Source of the DNA: Tenrec ecaudatus
Taxonomy: Eukaryota > Chordata > Mammalia > Afrosoricida > Tenrecidae
Reading direction: 5' to 3'
Assembly (NCBI RefSeq): GCF_050624435.1
Contig: NC_134535.1
Coordinates: 72,288,494 to 72,352,493, forward strand
DNA length: 64,000 bases
Shown here: positions 22,198 through 34,432 of the stretch, one piece after another
Numbering within the stretch: the stretch's first letter is position 1
How the letters are laid out: the number at the start of each line of letters is the position of its first letter
The notes under the pieces: model-generated
Told to the model about the DNA's origin: nothing
The model's input: the letters and a program-made list of their open reading frames with translations, nothing else
The model's database searches: none
Translations under genes and position numbers: made by a program

Positions 22198-22355
22198 TGC
22201 TCACAGGGGTCCCATGTATTACAGTGTAGAATTGCTCCATTAGATTTTCTTAATGATATTGCCAGGACTTTCTAATGTGAAAATCCCAGGTGGGTTCAAG
22301 TTGATAACCTGTAGTTTAGTACTCAAACACTAACCATTTGCACAATTCAGGAATC
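22198..22355 (-). mobile_element. AfroSINE, antisense, diverged
   Basis: Reverse-complement blocks 'gtagaattgctccattag', 'cccaggtgggttcaag' and 'aacactaaccatttgcac' match the AfroSINE middle and head. Confidence 0.65.
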
Positions 22356-23911
22356 TTCCGTTTTATATACAATGCTCCGGTTTGTACACACCCCACTGAG
22401 AAATCTTCAGGCCACCTCTCCTAGGGTCTACAGCAGGATGCTGTGTGGCATGCTCAGTGCCTCCAACGAGAGCCTAAGGAAGAATCCTCATGAAAAATCT
22501 GGTCGCACAACAATGGCAATTTGAGAGCCGTGTTTAGGATTTTTTTTATCAGAGTAGTAACCAAACTGCTTAGGGGATTTTTGTTTTTGTTTGTTTTTCA
22601 CTTAGGCAACTGTCTACAATGAGGGCCACTTTATTTAAGAAGATTTTCATTGCTCAAATATCACTACAATTGGCAGCTGAACTGGGGAGTCAGGAGCAAA
22701 CCTGAAAGATTTTTGCAGTTGTTTAGTCATGAGACAGTGATCTCTTGATAAGGTGAGGGCAGAGAGCAATAGAGAAAAACATAACTGGACAAATTTACAG
22801 GAAAATGTGTGCTGTTACTGGAAACTAGCCGGGCCAGCGCACAGCCATCAAGTCAGTTCCAATTCTGAGCGATCCTATATGGAGTGAAGAAATGACAGCA
22901 ATTTAAACAATGGTGCATTAATGATTGGCAGCAGCTTAGAATAAATTTGGTGCATAATGAGTATCCAAATCCATGTTCATACTGTGGATGTTATTATTAT
23001 ACTAACTATACAGCGTGTTATATATGCCCACACCACATATTAAAGACATTTCACTATTGTAACATTATGAAAGAATTTTTATAATTTGCTCCTGAAATTC
23101 TTTGGATAGACATCTCACTAAATTCGTAAATGATGATACTTTTATCATGTAGCATACCCGGGAATTCTTACAAATGGGGAAGCTTAACTGCAAGTTGTTT
23201 CTAAATGTCATGAAAACTTTATGAATACTAATTTTAACAATTAATGAAGTTGACATAATAGTCTTTTTTGTCAATATTTAAACATTTATCAACTCTATTT
23301 TTATGGCTTTTTCTTTCAAATTTTGGAGAATATCTTTTAATTGTTTTCTAACTCACAATTTTTGTCCGAGGCCTTGAAAGAAGCTCCTAGGACCTAATCT
23401 TTGTACTTAGCATGTCTAATTAATAGGATGGATTCAAAATGAACTGAAGAAGAACAAATGAAGTTGAGGTTATAATATTTAGGATTCTGTAAAGAAAACG
23501 ATTTGAGGAGCCTGGTATCAAATCGTACCCTTTTCATCTTATGGAGGAATAATAGGGCTTATAAAATATGCATTTTGTCAAAAGATTTAGAATTAAAATT
23601 GATACATCTTAATGGACATCCTGTGGAAGGCATTACATTTTCAAGAGACAACAAGCAAGCACTACCTCTTTAAGATTTTACTTTTGGCTTAGAAGGACAA
23701 TAGAAAGTATGTCATTTAAGAAGAAGAACTTGATTCTCAAGAATGGTAGTGCATTACCTACCCAGGATCACATAGCAGCTACTGGTATCACCAAGGGAAT
23801 CATATCCAGCAATAGCCTGTCTATTTTATAGAGATGATGGTAGATTTGAGTGACAGGTGAGTGCCAGTTAACTACTTGTAGCCTGAAATATGTGTATCAA
23901 CTAGGGTGGTA
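22356..23911. other. Mostly unique AT-rich DNA with an AfroSINE scrap
   Basis: About 22838-22885 ('gccatcaagtcagttcc') is an antisense AfroSINE or RTE 3' end. The remainder, including the AT-rich 23000-23700, shows no feature I recognise. Confidence 0.45.
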
Positions 23912-24410
23912 TGATGGTTAGATTTTATGTCAACTATTAAACTCTGTGAAGGTCTGAGTAGAGTCCAACCTCTTGATCAAGACAGCCCGATGACATCTCT
24001 TTTTTTGTGTGTGAGGGGGTAGCCTTTTATGAGAGATGCTGTGGAGACCTGATCTTTCCTCTGCCCCCATCTTGTTTTCCTGGATTCTGCATGTAGCTCT
24101 GGGCTTGGCTGCCCATGTGGCGGGATCTCCTGTGGTGCCCTGCCATTTTTCTGGGATCTGCTGATCCTGGAATCTGCTGTGGTGCCCTGCCATTTTCCTG
24201 CCAACTGAAGATCCAGGAAACTCAGCCCTTACTGGCCTGTGATATCCTCACTTCCCGATCCACCTTCCTGCTTCATCAGCTGCACTGTATGAGTCTGGAT
24301 GGGGCCCCATGCAATTGGATTGCATTGGGATACTTTCTTGATATTAAGCTATCTCTAGTACCTAAAGGAATATACCTGTTTTGTTTCTCTAGAATTCTCC
24401 ACCTAACTCT
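23912..24410 (+). repeat. ERVL-type solo LTR (MLT2-like)
   Basis: The block starts with 'tgatggttagattttatgtc' and ends with 'tttgtttctctagaattctc', matching the start and end of the MLT2 LTRs of ERVL elements. The middle contains a duplicated 'tgtggtgccctgccattt' motif (24131 and 24179). No internal retroviral sequence is present, so it is a solo LTR. Confidence 0.6.
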
Positions 24411-24904
24411 CCTGGCATTCTAAGTGCCCATGCCCTGGTCTCACAAGCAACATCTTTGGAATTTACTCTGAGAACATGATTGTTCTATTGGTGGGAACAA
24501 ATTAGAAAGATTCAAATGGTTGAAATAGTCTATCAAAAAGTCAGAGATTTGCAATGAATTATGTTCAAATGACTTGAATGCACTTAAGAATTAGCGTTCG
24601 ATGTATAATAGTGAGAAAGAGAACACTTTACTTTTTCCATCATTTTCAAAGGGAGTCGCTAATTATAGCTAAAGAGATTTTGTTAGTGACACCAAAAAAA
24701 GGGACAAACTGATCCTTGACTTGTAAAACTTAGCTACTTGATAGATACTACTAATATTGCCAATAGAAACAGCAAGGAAAAATTAAATTGTGCTCTACTT
24801 CTCCACAGGGTCCAACCTTGTTAGAAGCTAAAACACTCTCAGTAGTGTACCCTAGATATTCTAACTACCAGAAATATTATTCTCTTTTTATTATTGCTAC
24901 CATC
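24411..24904. other. Unique DNA, no feature recognised
   Basis: Nothing in this stretch could be assigned. Confidence 0.45.
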
Positions 24905-25060
24905 CTTTGAGATCTTACAGCATATCATGTACAAAATAGTATCACTTCATCTGCACAACTCTAGTAATTAACTAAGATTTTACCACTTTTATAAATGAAG
25001 AAAGCCTCAGAAATTTTAAATAATTTATCCAAAGTTTTACAGCATGCACTTCAAGTTTAT
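24905..25060 (-). repeat. MIR relic
   Basis: The reverse-complement MIR pattern is visible: 'atcatgtacaaaatag', 'tataaatgaagaaagcctc', 'aatttatccaaagtttta' and 'cagcatgcacttcaag'. Confidence 0.55.
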
Positions 25061-25185
25061 ATGTGGATGTAGCATAGCCTTGCTCTTAGAAACAACAACA
25101 CATCACACTATTAGACTTTTGTTAGACATTTCTGAAGCACACCCTGTATTTGGTTGCATGAGTCTGAAGCTCAGGCAAAAATTCT

Positions 25186-25187
25186 GA

Positions 25188-25236
<49 letters not shown>
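25186..25236. repeat. (GA)n microsatellite
   Basis: The run is about 50 bp of nearly pure GA with one AAAG interruption at its left end. Confidence 0.97.
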
Positions 25237-25238
<2 letters not shown>

Positions 25239-25334
25239 GACATTATTATTATATTGGTCATAATTTTAAAAATAAAAATGAATAAATATAAAAGAATTTT
25301 TATCTTGAAACTTGAAACTCTTTCCAACCATATA

Positions 25335-25800
25335 TAGGGAGTAATTACTTAAGCCAGATACTATTCTAGATGCTTGGAATACATCAATGAACTAAAGCGA
25401 CAGAGAAATTATCTACCTTCTTGAAAGTCACATTGTTCTGTGGGGTAGAAAGAACACAAAGAAGAGCAGAGTCCGTCAAGTATGTGTTCCAGGTTGAAGA
25501 GCGATAGGATGTCGTGCTCCGGTGAGATGAGAGAAGGGCAAACAAAACACAGAAGAGTGTCCGGGGGGGGGGGGTGGTGGGGGAGGGGGTCGCAGGGCTC
25601 TTGAAGAGAAGTGCAGTGGCTGGTGGTGGTAATGGTGAAAGTGATGAGAAGTGGTTGGATTGTGATATCTTTTACATGTTGTACAAATAGGCTTCCCTGG
25701 TAAACTGGACGTTTACTGTGAGATGAGAGAAATCAAGGGTGACTCCGATGGTATTGGTCTGACCCATTGGAAGCATAGAGATGATTCCAATGGAGAAGAT
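25335..25800 (-). repeat. L2 LINE relic, antisense
   Basis: Reverse-complement L2 3' sequence is seen in order: 'tactattctagatgcttgg', 'atacatcaatgaactaaag', 'atgatgagaagtggttgg', 'gggtgactccgatgg' and 'gacccattggaagcatag'. A G-rich insertion-like run sits inside at 25562-25592. Confidence 0.7.
25562..25592 (+). repeat. G-rich tract
   Basis: The tract contains a run of 13 G followed by further G blocks, and could fold as a G-quadruplex. It lies inside the L2 relic. Confidence 0.9.
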
Positions 25801-26094
25801 GCCTCACCTCTTTTGGGTTGTCCTCCCTTAGCTCATCTCAGTTGACTTTAGACCTCTTCTACTTTAACCTAATTTTCCCGAACTACGATCCATGAGAAAA
25901 TGCCTGTTTTAATAGCTTAGTCAACACATCAATAAAGTAAGAACTTCTTATCCGTTTTAAGGCTATGATGTACCTCAGGGTATTAAGGGTCCAGGGAAAG
26001 ATAGCCGTCTTACAAATGACTGAAGGGTAACTCCTTCAGAAATTCTATACCTGCTCAATTCAATAGCCTATCACTCCTGGTGTTGTTTTCGCAA

Positions 26095-27045
26095 CTGTTG
26101 TTGGTCTTGTTAGATGCCATCAAGCCGGCTCGGACCCACAGCAATCACATGCACAGTAGAATGAAAGGCTTCCTGGTCCTGAGCCATCCTCGTGATTGTT
26201 CCTATTCGGGAGCCCACTGTTGCGTCTGCGGGGTCAATCCATCTCATTGAGGCCCTTCTTTCTGTTGTTCTTCCACTTTGTCAAAAATGATTGCCTTCTC
26301 CAGGGACTCTCTCTCCTGAGACAGTCCTCTTCCTTGCCTCTGGATGGCACAGGCTGGCTGTATTTCTTCTGAGACAGATCCGTTTGTCCCTGTAGCAGTC
26401 CATGGTACTTTCCATAATCTTCTCCAGCTCCTCAGTTCAAACGCATCCTTTCTTTACTCAATGTCCAACTTTCACATGCATATAAGGGAATGGAGAACAC
26501 CATGAGTTGGGTCAGATGCATCTCAGTCCTCCAAGTAACATCCTTGTGATTCAATACTCTAAGGCGGTCATGTGTAGCAAATTTGCCTAATGCAATTCAT
26601 CTTTTAGTCTCTTGACCACTGCTTCTATGAGCACTGATTGTGGATCCAAGCCAGACAAAATCCTTAACAACTTCATCCTTTCCTCCATTTATCATGATGT
26701 TACCTATTGGTCCAGTTGAGAGGATAGGGGTCTTCTTTGATACTGAGCTGTCATTCATGCTGAAGGTTGCAATTCCTGATCTCCATCAGCAAATGCTTCA
26801 AGTCTTTCTTGCTTTTAGCAAGTAAGATTGTGTCATCTGCATGTCACGGACTGTTAATAAGCTTTTCTGGATTTCCTGATGTCACATTTTTTCCCACCTA
26901 AGTCAGTTCTCCGAGGACTTGCTAAACAAGTAGGGTGGGAGGCTATGACCCTGGTGCACGCCTTTCTGGATTTCCAACCATGCAGTATTGTGCTTGTTCT
27001 GTTTATAATCTCCCTCTTGATCCTGTCACCTCCAGCCTGTTTCTT
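26095..27045 (-). mobile_element. RTE LINE, antisense, 5'-truncated
   Basis: Antisense RTE runs from the 3' end ('gatgccatcaagccggctcg') to the reverse transcriptase ('aaccatgcagtattgtgc'). The catalytic motif at 26832-26843 reads HADD rather than YADD. Stops and frameshifts show it is dead. Length is about 950 bp. Confidence 0.88.
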
Positions 27046-27057
27046 TCTTTCCTTTTT

Positions 27058-27210
27058 TACCTTTTGTCATTGAGAATATGCACAGCAAACACACACCAAT
27101 TGAAACATTTCCAAATGTTCATTAACATCGTTTATATTGCTCAAGTTGTGCAACTATTCTCACTGTTTTTATTTCTGAGTTGTTCTTCCCCCTTTAACAT
27201 AAACTAACAT
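27058..27210 (-). repeat. Old L1M-type fragment
   Basis: The blocks 'catttccaaatgttcatt' and 'attgctcaagttgtgcaac' resemble the reverse complement of ancient L1 3' sequence around 'cacattgttgtgcaacc'. Confidence 0.4.
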
Positions 27211-27381
27211 TCCTATTTAATCTTCTGAGTTTGAGCCCATATAAATAGTTCCTACGAGTACACTGCTCTGAGCAGATGTAACTTACTAGTTCAGCTAGAC
27301 TAGTTAAGCTATTGTTCTTATGGAGACTGATGGGGAAATATTGAGATTAATGTTTAAATATTATCTCAAGGCAATTCTCTC

Positions 27382-27933
27382 TTAGGCTGGGTTCTTTAGA
27401 AAAACCTAACCAATGAAATCCAGATATGTATACATACAAAGAAGTTTGTTTCAATGAAATGATTCACCCATTTAGATAGGTAGGTAAATTCTAAGTCTGT
27501 GGGTCAGGTGTCATTCTGACCCACAGCTTTTACTGATTCATATAGTTAGAGGGCCTGATAAAAACCAGATTGGCATGTAAGACGTCAGGCTTCTGATTGT
27601 AGAGGTAAATGAATCCAAAGTCGATAAGTAAAATGGCAGGCTGCTGATGACCATCATGGTCAGCCGGCAAAATAGCAAGCCCCGGCTCAAGTCCAAAGAC
27701 GGGGAGTTCAGATGACAAGTTAATGCAGGATCCCAAACTAGCTAAAGACCAGCAGACCAAGCTCCTGAGGAAACTTCTTTTCACTTATTGGCTGCTCGCA
27801 ACACATCGCATCATGAAAATGATTATATATTATATTAGATCTCGTCCTATGGGATTGCAGACTACTCTGTCTTAAGGCCCAAACACCGAGACTCCTGAAC
27901 CAGCAAAATCGACATAAAACTTTAATTATCACA
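27382..27933 (-). repeat. ERVL-type solo LTR (MLT2-like), antisense
   Basis: The left end 'ggctgggttctttagaaaaa' and right end 'cataaaactttaattatcac' are the reverse complements of the MLT2 3' and 5' ends. The middle has 'gtctgtgggtcaggtg' and 'ggctcaagtccaaagacgg', also expected. It is the same family as the blocks at 23912 and 62170. No internal retroviral genes are adjacent. Confidence 0.65.
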
Positions 27934-28189
27934 AATAATCTCAAGAGTTCAGTGATTAAATTATTTAGTGATGGAAGCTGTACCCTAGTAGCTTGATTTG
28001 TAACAATGTCTTTATTTTAACAAAATTGCATTACAAATAAGAAATTTGGAACTTACAAACTTCATAAAATTACATGTGTTTCCTCGTCCCCTTTCTTATT
28101 CTTTGCTCTCCCTCTACTTCCGTTCCTTCCTTTTCTTTGCTTTATGGAGAGAAATCTAACTTGACCTTGCTGACTCCAACAAAGCTATT

Positions 28190-28700
28190 TTTATTTTTCT
28201 CTTGAATTGTTTATATAAAAGAAGAGGGTTGGAGTGTGGATGGCCGCTCCTCTGCTCCAATCAGCCCCGGGAGAGGCAGCACCTCTTATTGGTGTGCCCA
28301 CGTGTCTCCTTGATGAGAAATCAGAGTGCATGGAGTTTCATAGCCCAGAGCCCTTCCTTGGTAGTTGGACCCCGTGGCCTTCATCTGAGAGCCCCGTACC
28401 AATCTCATAAACTCTTCCATCTAACATAACATACATTTCCCCACCTTGGATCCATTCCTGCTTCTATAGTCCCCCTGTAACTGGAATGTACTGATCTGTC
28501 ACCAGTTATGACTGTGTGACAGTTCCCTTTGTGCTCCATGTAGATTTAAGTAGCGGGGGGGAGATGAAGCCTTGGATGCGATTATGACTTTGTGTTAATG
28601 GTCTCCCTCATCTGGATGATACGTCTTTGTCTTTTTCTTCTCTTTGTCCTGTTTAAGATGGAATAAATGTTTTCCTTAAATTATTAAAAAGAAAGAAAAT
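28190..28700 (+). other. Unassigned block ending in AATAAA and an A-rich tail
   Basis: The block is more GC-rich than its surroundings and ends with 'gatggaataaatgttttcc' and 'attaaaaagaaagaaaatg', which looks like a polyadenylation signal plus a decayed A-tail. No coding frame or target duplication was recognised. It may be a retroposed mRNA 3' UTR or an unlisted repeat. Confidence 0.3.
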
Positions 28701-29459
28701 GTATTATCAGCCGTGTTTCCTCTGTCTTTACCAAAATTCCTTCATTACTATAGTCTGAGAATGCTGGTAGTGAAACCTCACCAGTGACTGCCAACACCCT
28801 TGAAAAATCAGTACAGTAAACTAGCAGGCATCAAAGGCATTCCTAAATCACACCAAGGACAGTTTTATTAGTCATAAAGCGGAAAACCCACACAGAAGAG
28901 AAGACGTCTTGGCTTCACTGTTTATTGGCCGGGTGGAACTGATTAAGAATGTGAGAATCTGTAGTGCCAACCATCACGGGGTTCTTCCGTTCAACACAAG
29001 AAATGGTTTAACGTAACCCAGCAATAGGAGGGCACCAATGCTCAAGACAAGCAAACTTAAGAGCTATTTATACCCTGAACAAGGCTAGATAGCCTAGCGC
29101 AGAGAACATGATATTAAAGGAAGAGTGTAGAAGAGAGATAACCATTCTCAGAAACCACAAATGAAGCGCACCAGATTGAAATTTCTTTGCAAATACATGT
29201 AAACTTTACCCCCAGTGAATTCAGCAAAGGCTATACGAAAACAGATAGGTATCTGTAGCCATGTCAGGTTTCACTGGACTCCTCTTTACCAAGGAGGTGA
29301 CCAAAATTGCATGCCCTGCAGGAGAGCGCTTGCTGTCTATTGTTTGCTATCCCGGGTGTTGCCCTGATAGGTGAAGTGGAGAAAGCCATTTCTGAAGAAC
29401 AGCACCTTTGAGAAGTTCCATCAGAGAGCATTTGAGCTCCAGTCTTCACATGAGGTCAA
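28701..29459. other. Unique DNA, no feature recognised
   Basis: No repeat family or gene was recognised here. Confidence 0.4.
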
Positions 29460-29672
29460 CGTGCTTGGTAAAGTAGAAGGCCAGCGAACAACAAGAAGAG
29501 CCCCGACAGCCTGGAGTGACGTAGTGGGCACAACACCGGGCTCAAACATCACAGCAACTCTGAGCTGAGCACAGCCGGTGAGGTGGTGCTTCCTTCCGCT
29601 GGATGGGGCGCCCCGATGAGTCAGAGTTGGCGCGACAGCACCCAGCAGCAGCAGTAGCAGCAGCAGCAAAGA
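29460..29672 (+). mobile_element. RTE LINE 3' end
   Basis: Sense RTE 3' sequence reads 'gtgcttggtaaagtagaagg', 'ccgggctcaaacatcac', 'cccgatgagtcagagttgg' and 'gcgacagcacccagcagc'. It ends in a CAG-rich tail where the RTE consensus has CAA repeats. Confidence 0.85.
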
Positions 29673-31019
29673 GCCCAGAAGGACAAAACCAATGTAGAAT
29701 AGTCACGATTCATGATAGGCGTAGTCTTTGCTTTACAAGAGCATTTACTGCAGCACTGCTTTCAAAGTACGTTTTGGAATGGTTTCATATGAAAATTGTT
29801 AGCACATATGTTTCCCTAGGCATCCATCACATAATCTAGTAGCACTGTATGAAGACTCTGCCCAAATGTGTCCATATATTAGGTTTATTATACAAAAAGT
29901 TATGGCATGCACGACTAAAAATTATAATAGCTTTCAGAGAACCTGGTGGTTTATAATAGACCCAATATTGAAATTAATATGTAAAGAAAGTAAGATCAAC
30001 ACATATATGTGTAAATAGATTTTCTCTTAGCAAAATTATTCTGTCTGTTTCAGGTAGCCAAAGAGTTTTAGACATCCATTTTCTAATAATGATTTTAAAT
30101 ATTATTTCTTTACAAACTATAATTTACTTGACCAAATATTCGTGGTTTTTCTAAGAGTATAAACTTTAAATTTGTGGGCTATGACTTAGTTAAAAATAAA
30201 TAAAAACAGCTCTTTCTTTTCTCAAAGGTAATAACACTAAGCCCTTCCAGAAGAGAACTTTGAACATAATGTGCATAGAAATGCACACATATGCATCAAC
30301 CATGTACAAGTTCCAATGACATAAATACAGGAGCATACTAGATAGAACTATAGTTTGCAGTTTGATTATAATGGTATGTACTTTGTCATAAAGAACCCCA
30401 CCCTCCAATAAAACCAAGTACAGCCGTGTCAGGACGTATGAGAACCATTCCTTCATACTCCATCTCTGACTACTTGAAAGTAGTTGCGATTCTGATATTA
30501 AAGATCATCAAAAGCTATAAAACAAAGCTATAAAAGCAAAAGAAACTTTCAAGAAACTTGGATCTACCCTCAGCAATGACTTTCCATCTGATTTAATAGT
30601 AGAGATTGAATTTCTGAATCTCTAAATTCTTTTCCATTTTAAGACTCGAAGGTAACTCATTTTCCTCAAATGATCTCTTTGAACTTGAAAGATGAGGACA
30701 TTCATGAGACCAGGCTGCTTTCTGCACCCTTTGTATAATTTACCCTCTCTCCACATGTATTGGATTTGTCATGAAGTCATGCAGCAGCTGTCTGACCATG
30801 TATGTACACCTATGTTCCAAAACAAACATATGCCTACCTGCAATGCCGGGGCTAATCTGCAGTCAACAGGTGGCATCCAACCAGGTTTAGTGATGACATC
30901 GCGAACAGCTTGAAAGGTCTACCTAAATGAAATGGTCCAGAGTATTTGGAATAACTGGCAAGACTCTATTTTTTTTATATCATTAACTTCTGGACTTTAA
31001 CATCAACAACACCGACAAC
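29673..31019. other. Unique DNA, no feature recognised
   Basis: AT-rich in its middle (29900-30200). Nothing could be assigned. Confidence 0.45.
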
Positions 31020-31031
31020 AAAAAACCTTTA

Positions 31032-31845
31032 AAAGGCTTGAAGGTAAACAAGCGGCCATCTAGCTTAGAAGCAACAAAGCCCATATGGAAGAAGCACACC
31101 AGCCTGTGCAATCATGAGGTGTCAAAGGGATCAGGTATAAGGCATCATCAGAAAACAGAAAACTAAAAAAAACTTGCCATAGTGAATGGGGGGGGGGGGA
31201 GTGCAGAGTGGAAACCCAAAGCCCATTTGTCAGCCACTGGAGATCCCCTTGCAGAGGTGTCTGGGGAGGAGATGAGTCAGTCAGGGTGCGATGTAGCACC
31301 AATGAAGAATACAGCTTTCCTCCAGTTCCTAAATGCTTCCTTCCCCCCACCGGCTACCATGATCCGAATTCTACCTTGCAAGTCTGGATATTGCAGAGGA
31401 TGTACACTGGTGCAGATAGGAGCTGGAGGCACAGGGAATCCAGGGCAGATGATACCTTCAGGACCAGGGGTGTGAGTGGTGATACTAGGAGGGTAGAGGG
31501 TGAGTGGTTTGGAAAGAGGGAACCGATTACAAGGATCTACATGTGACCTCCTCCCTGGGGGACGGACAACAGAAAAGGGGGTGAAGGGAGACACCGGACA
31601 GGGCAAGATATGACACAATAATAATGTATAATTTATCAAGGGTTCACAAGGGAGAGGGGAATGAGGAGGGAGGGGAAAAAAGAGGACCTGATGCAAAGGG
31701 CTTAAGTGGAGAGCAAATACTTTGAAAATGATGAGGGCAAAGAATGTACAGATGTGCTTTACACAATTGACGTATGTATGGATGTGATAAGAGTTGTATG
31801 AGTCCCTAATAAAATGTTTTAATAAATAAATAAATAAAATCAAGA
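31032..31845 (+). mobile_element. 5'-truncated L1 3' UTR copy
   Basis: The copy begins in the 'aaaggcttgaaggtaaac' module and continues through 'gcggccatctagcttag', a G run at 31190-31199, the 'gatgagtcagtcagggtgc' block and the shared tail, ending in 'ccctaataaaatgtttt' and an 'aataaataaataa' tail. Likely target duplications are the 'aaaaaacctttaaaag' near 31020-31035 and 'aaacctttt'-type copy near 31845-31862 (one indel). It is non-coding; long open frames across it are incidental. Confidence 0.88.
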
Positions 31846-31862
31846 AAAAAACCTTTTAAAAG

Positions 31863-32469
31863 AAATCTTGTGTTGTGATTTTTTAATAATTCTCTCACAA
31901 GATTTTGGCACCCTCTTAGTTTACATTTGCAAATCTGTTCTAAGTCCAAACACTTCGCTTGGAAAGTTGCTTTCTGAAAGGAAAGCTTCTAGCACTTGCA
32001 TATGGATTGTACACACGGTTAGCGAATTGGGGGCCAGGGCTAAAACAGCAAACAAGAAGCAAAGCCTCCTATGAAGGAGCAGAGTTATGTTTGCTGAGTT
32101 AAAGATCTAAAATACGGGCAATCACAAGTAAAAACATGGATAAGTGTAGAAGAGACCCCTGCCTGCAGAAAGAACATTCAGGAACCCCTGGCCAGCATCC
32201 AGGAGGACCTGCTCTGCACTCTCTCTCTAGATTCAGCATGCTCCCGACAGCCATCCTGCTTCCCACGCTCCTCCTTGCAGACTCGCACATGCCTCTACCC
32301 TGCTTAGAAAGCTTTGTGCTTCTAGAAGGCCCTACCTTCAGACCTGGGGACAACCTTTCTTTCATCTGACTGCATTCCCAAGCCCAGTTTATTGGAATAC
32401 CTTCCAACAATGAAGAGTCGATGGTTCTTTTAAAGAAAAACACTTTTTTTCAGTGAAAACATGTATCTT
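31863..32469. other. Unique DNA, no feature recognised
   Basis: No repeat family or gene was recognised. Confidence 0.45.
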
Positions 32470-32705
32470 TTCTTAAGTACTCTGGACCCATCTATAGTTC
32501 TTTTCATGGTATCAATTAAATCTAATTCTTGTTCTTATTATGACTCTTACTATTATCATTACCAGTATTTTCAACCCTTCTCCGTCAAACGTTGAGCTCT
32601 GTAAAGGGCCTCCATGATCAATATCAGTTTCCTACTTGAGTCTATGGCACACAGCAAGCTCTCAAAAAGAATGGTTGGGTAAATGAATAAGAAATGAATG
32701 AACTG
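32470..32705 (+). repeat. L2 LINE 3' end
   Basis: The L2 3' order is visible: 'cgttgagctctgtaaaggg', 'tctatggcacacagcaagc', 'tctcaaaaagaatggttggg' and 'taaatgaataagaaatg'. Confidence 0.6.
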
Positions 32706-33979
32706 TATTGTTTTCTGCTAATATTTTTTATTTCTATGTAAAGGAAGTTTTGTTTTGGAAACTAAATAATTACCCTGAAAAATATAACAATAATGCTTTG
32801 AAGACTCTTTTACTTTACATTTATACTATATATCTCTATGTTATAGATAAACCTATACTCTTACTTAGAAAGTTTCAATTGCCCTCTGGCTTTTGCCCTT
32901 AGTACACACACAGGAAATAGGCCATCCCTTTCTTGCCATTGTGATCTCATGAACTCAAAACTGTAATATATCTTTGATGTGGTAAGATTTAGGCAAATGA
33001 AGTGGCTGGGAGTTTCCCCTGGTGGGGGAACGTTCACAGCAGTGAGATCTTCACACCAGTGAGAAATCAGAACGTCAGGCAAGCATCCTTGTTTAGACCA
33101 TCTGTAGCCTTTGGAATGGTTCAAAGGTTCAGCATACCGCGTTGGCACAGGTGCAAATTATTATTGCCATTTGCCAGCTTTAGTTTAGCTCCCCTCTTCC
33201 TCATTACAATTTCAAAAGACATTTATTTTTTCTGTGCATGCTTCCCAGCCCCCAGGACCCTTCCTTGGGAGACAAATGGATTTCCATATGGTGCACACAG
33301 CCAGAGCAGGCAGACCTTAGGCGTCCCTCGGCTCTCCGTGTTCTCCTGATGGTTACAAACTACCTCCACGAACTGGATTGCCTTGACCTTTCACTTCGCC
33401 CTTCCTGGTCTTCAAATCTGAATCACTAACAGATGAAGCAAGGCTGGGAAATTGCAAACATTTGGGTGCTAAGATGGCTGGGAGTCCTTCCAGAGTGGTC
33501 CCACGTATTGAATTCTCTGGTCGCTCATTTAACTGCTGGCCCACCATCTGGCCCCAAAGACCCCAAAAGAAGCTGGAGGCTTTGGGACAAAACTCTTTTC
33601 AGAGGAAAAGAAAATGCTATTCCATTCAAGTGTCACGTGGAAAATCAAAGCACATGAACTTAACGTACGTTAGATTTCAGATCTGAAACAAAACAGAACC
33701 TGTTATATAAAGGGGGCCTTAATCGTTAAATTAAACAAACACTTAAAGGATACCTAATTTGTGTTCATCAGAGAATGTTCCCAGAGAATGCAGAGTAAAG
33801 CTACATAGTGCCTTTTGGAAATTCAGAGTGGCGACACATCTGAAAATGCAACATACCTAAACTGGAAAAATGCTTCTTCTAAAAAATCTGCCTATCTGCT
33901 GTAGACATATATGAATTCATTAATGCAGATGTGAATGTGTCTGTAATAATTATAAGGCCCCTGGAGTATACATATTTTG
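32706..33979. other. Unique DNA, no feature recognised
   Basis: The stretch around 33000-33660 is more GC-balanced and repeat-free. I see no splice-flanked frame that I can support as an exon. Confidence 0.45.
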
Positions 33980-34130
33980 CCTACTTTTGATAATGTAGAC
34001 ATTGAGAAACCTGCCGAAGGCCATGCAAGTAAATTAGTAATAGCAGGGCTGGGCTTTGAAGTTTAATCTCCATGAAGCTGACGTCCATGCCCTTTTCCAC
34101 ACAATGTCCTGCCATAAATACCACATATAC
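33980..34130 (-). repeat. MIR relic, well preserved
   Basis: Reverse-complement MIR core is clear: 'cattgagaaacctgcc', 'aaggccatgcaagtaaatt', 'gcagggctgggctttgaag' and 'ccatgcccttttccacac'. Confidence 0.75.
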
Positions 34131-34299
34131 ATAGTACATATTGTAAAACTTCAAACACGGCAAGCTACAACTACAGGAGAAAGATAAATACAGGCACTGC
34201 CCAAGTTATGAACTAACTGTACCTTTAAGACTCTGTAAATCAGTTGATAACAGAGGCATATGTTTTATATTTAGTCTTAAATTAGTGCCCACCTTCCCA

Positions 34300-34432
34300 C
34301 ACTTGACTGATCACTGGAATCCCCTTGGGAACTGACGCAACTAAAGCTGCCTGGGCTCTTCCCTCTAGAGATTCTGATTCTGCACTTCTTCACTGATCAA
34401 CCAAATTCAGAAACCTAGGCTTTAATGCAATG
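34300..34432 (-). repeat. MER5-like hAT-Charlie relic
   Basis: The blocks 'atcactggaatccccttggg' and 'ctagagattctgattctgc' match the MER5A pattern (a non-autonomous hAT-Charlie DNA transposon). An AfroSINE begins immediately to the right. Confidence 0.5.

Noticed and set aside
31277..31843. 188-codon open frame on the minus strand
   Set aside because: It lies antisense inside an L1 3' UTR copy; similar frames appear in other copies of the same UTR and match no protein.
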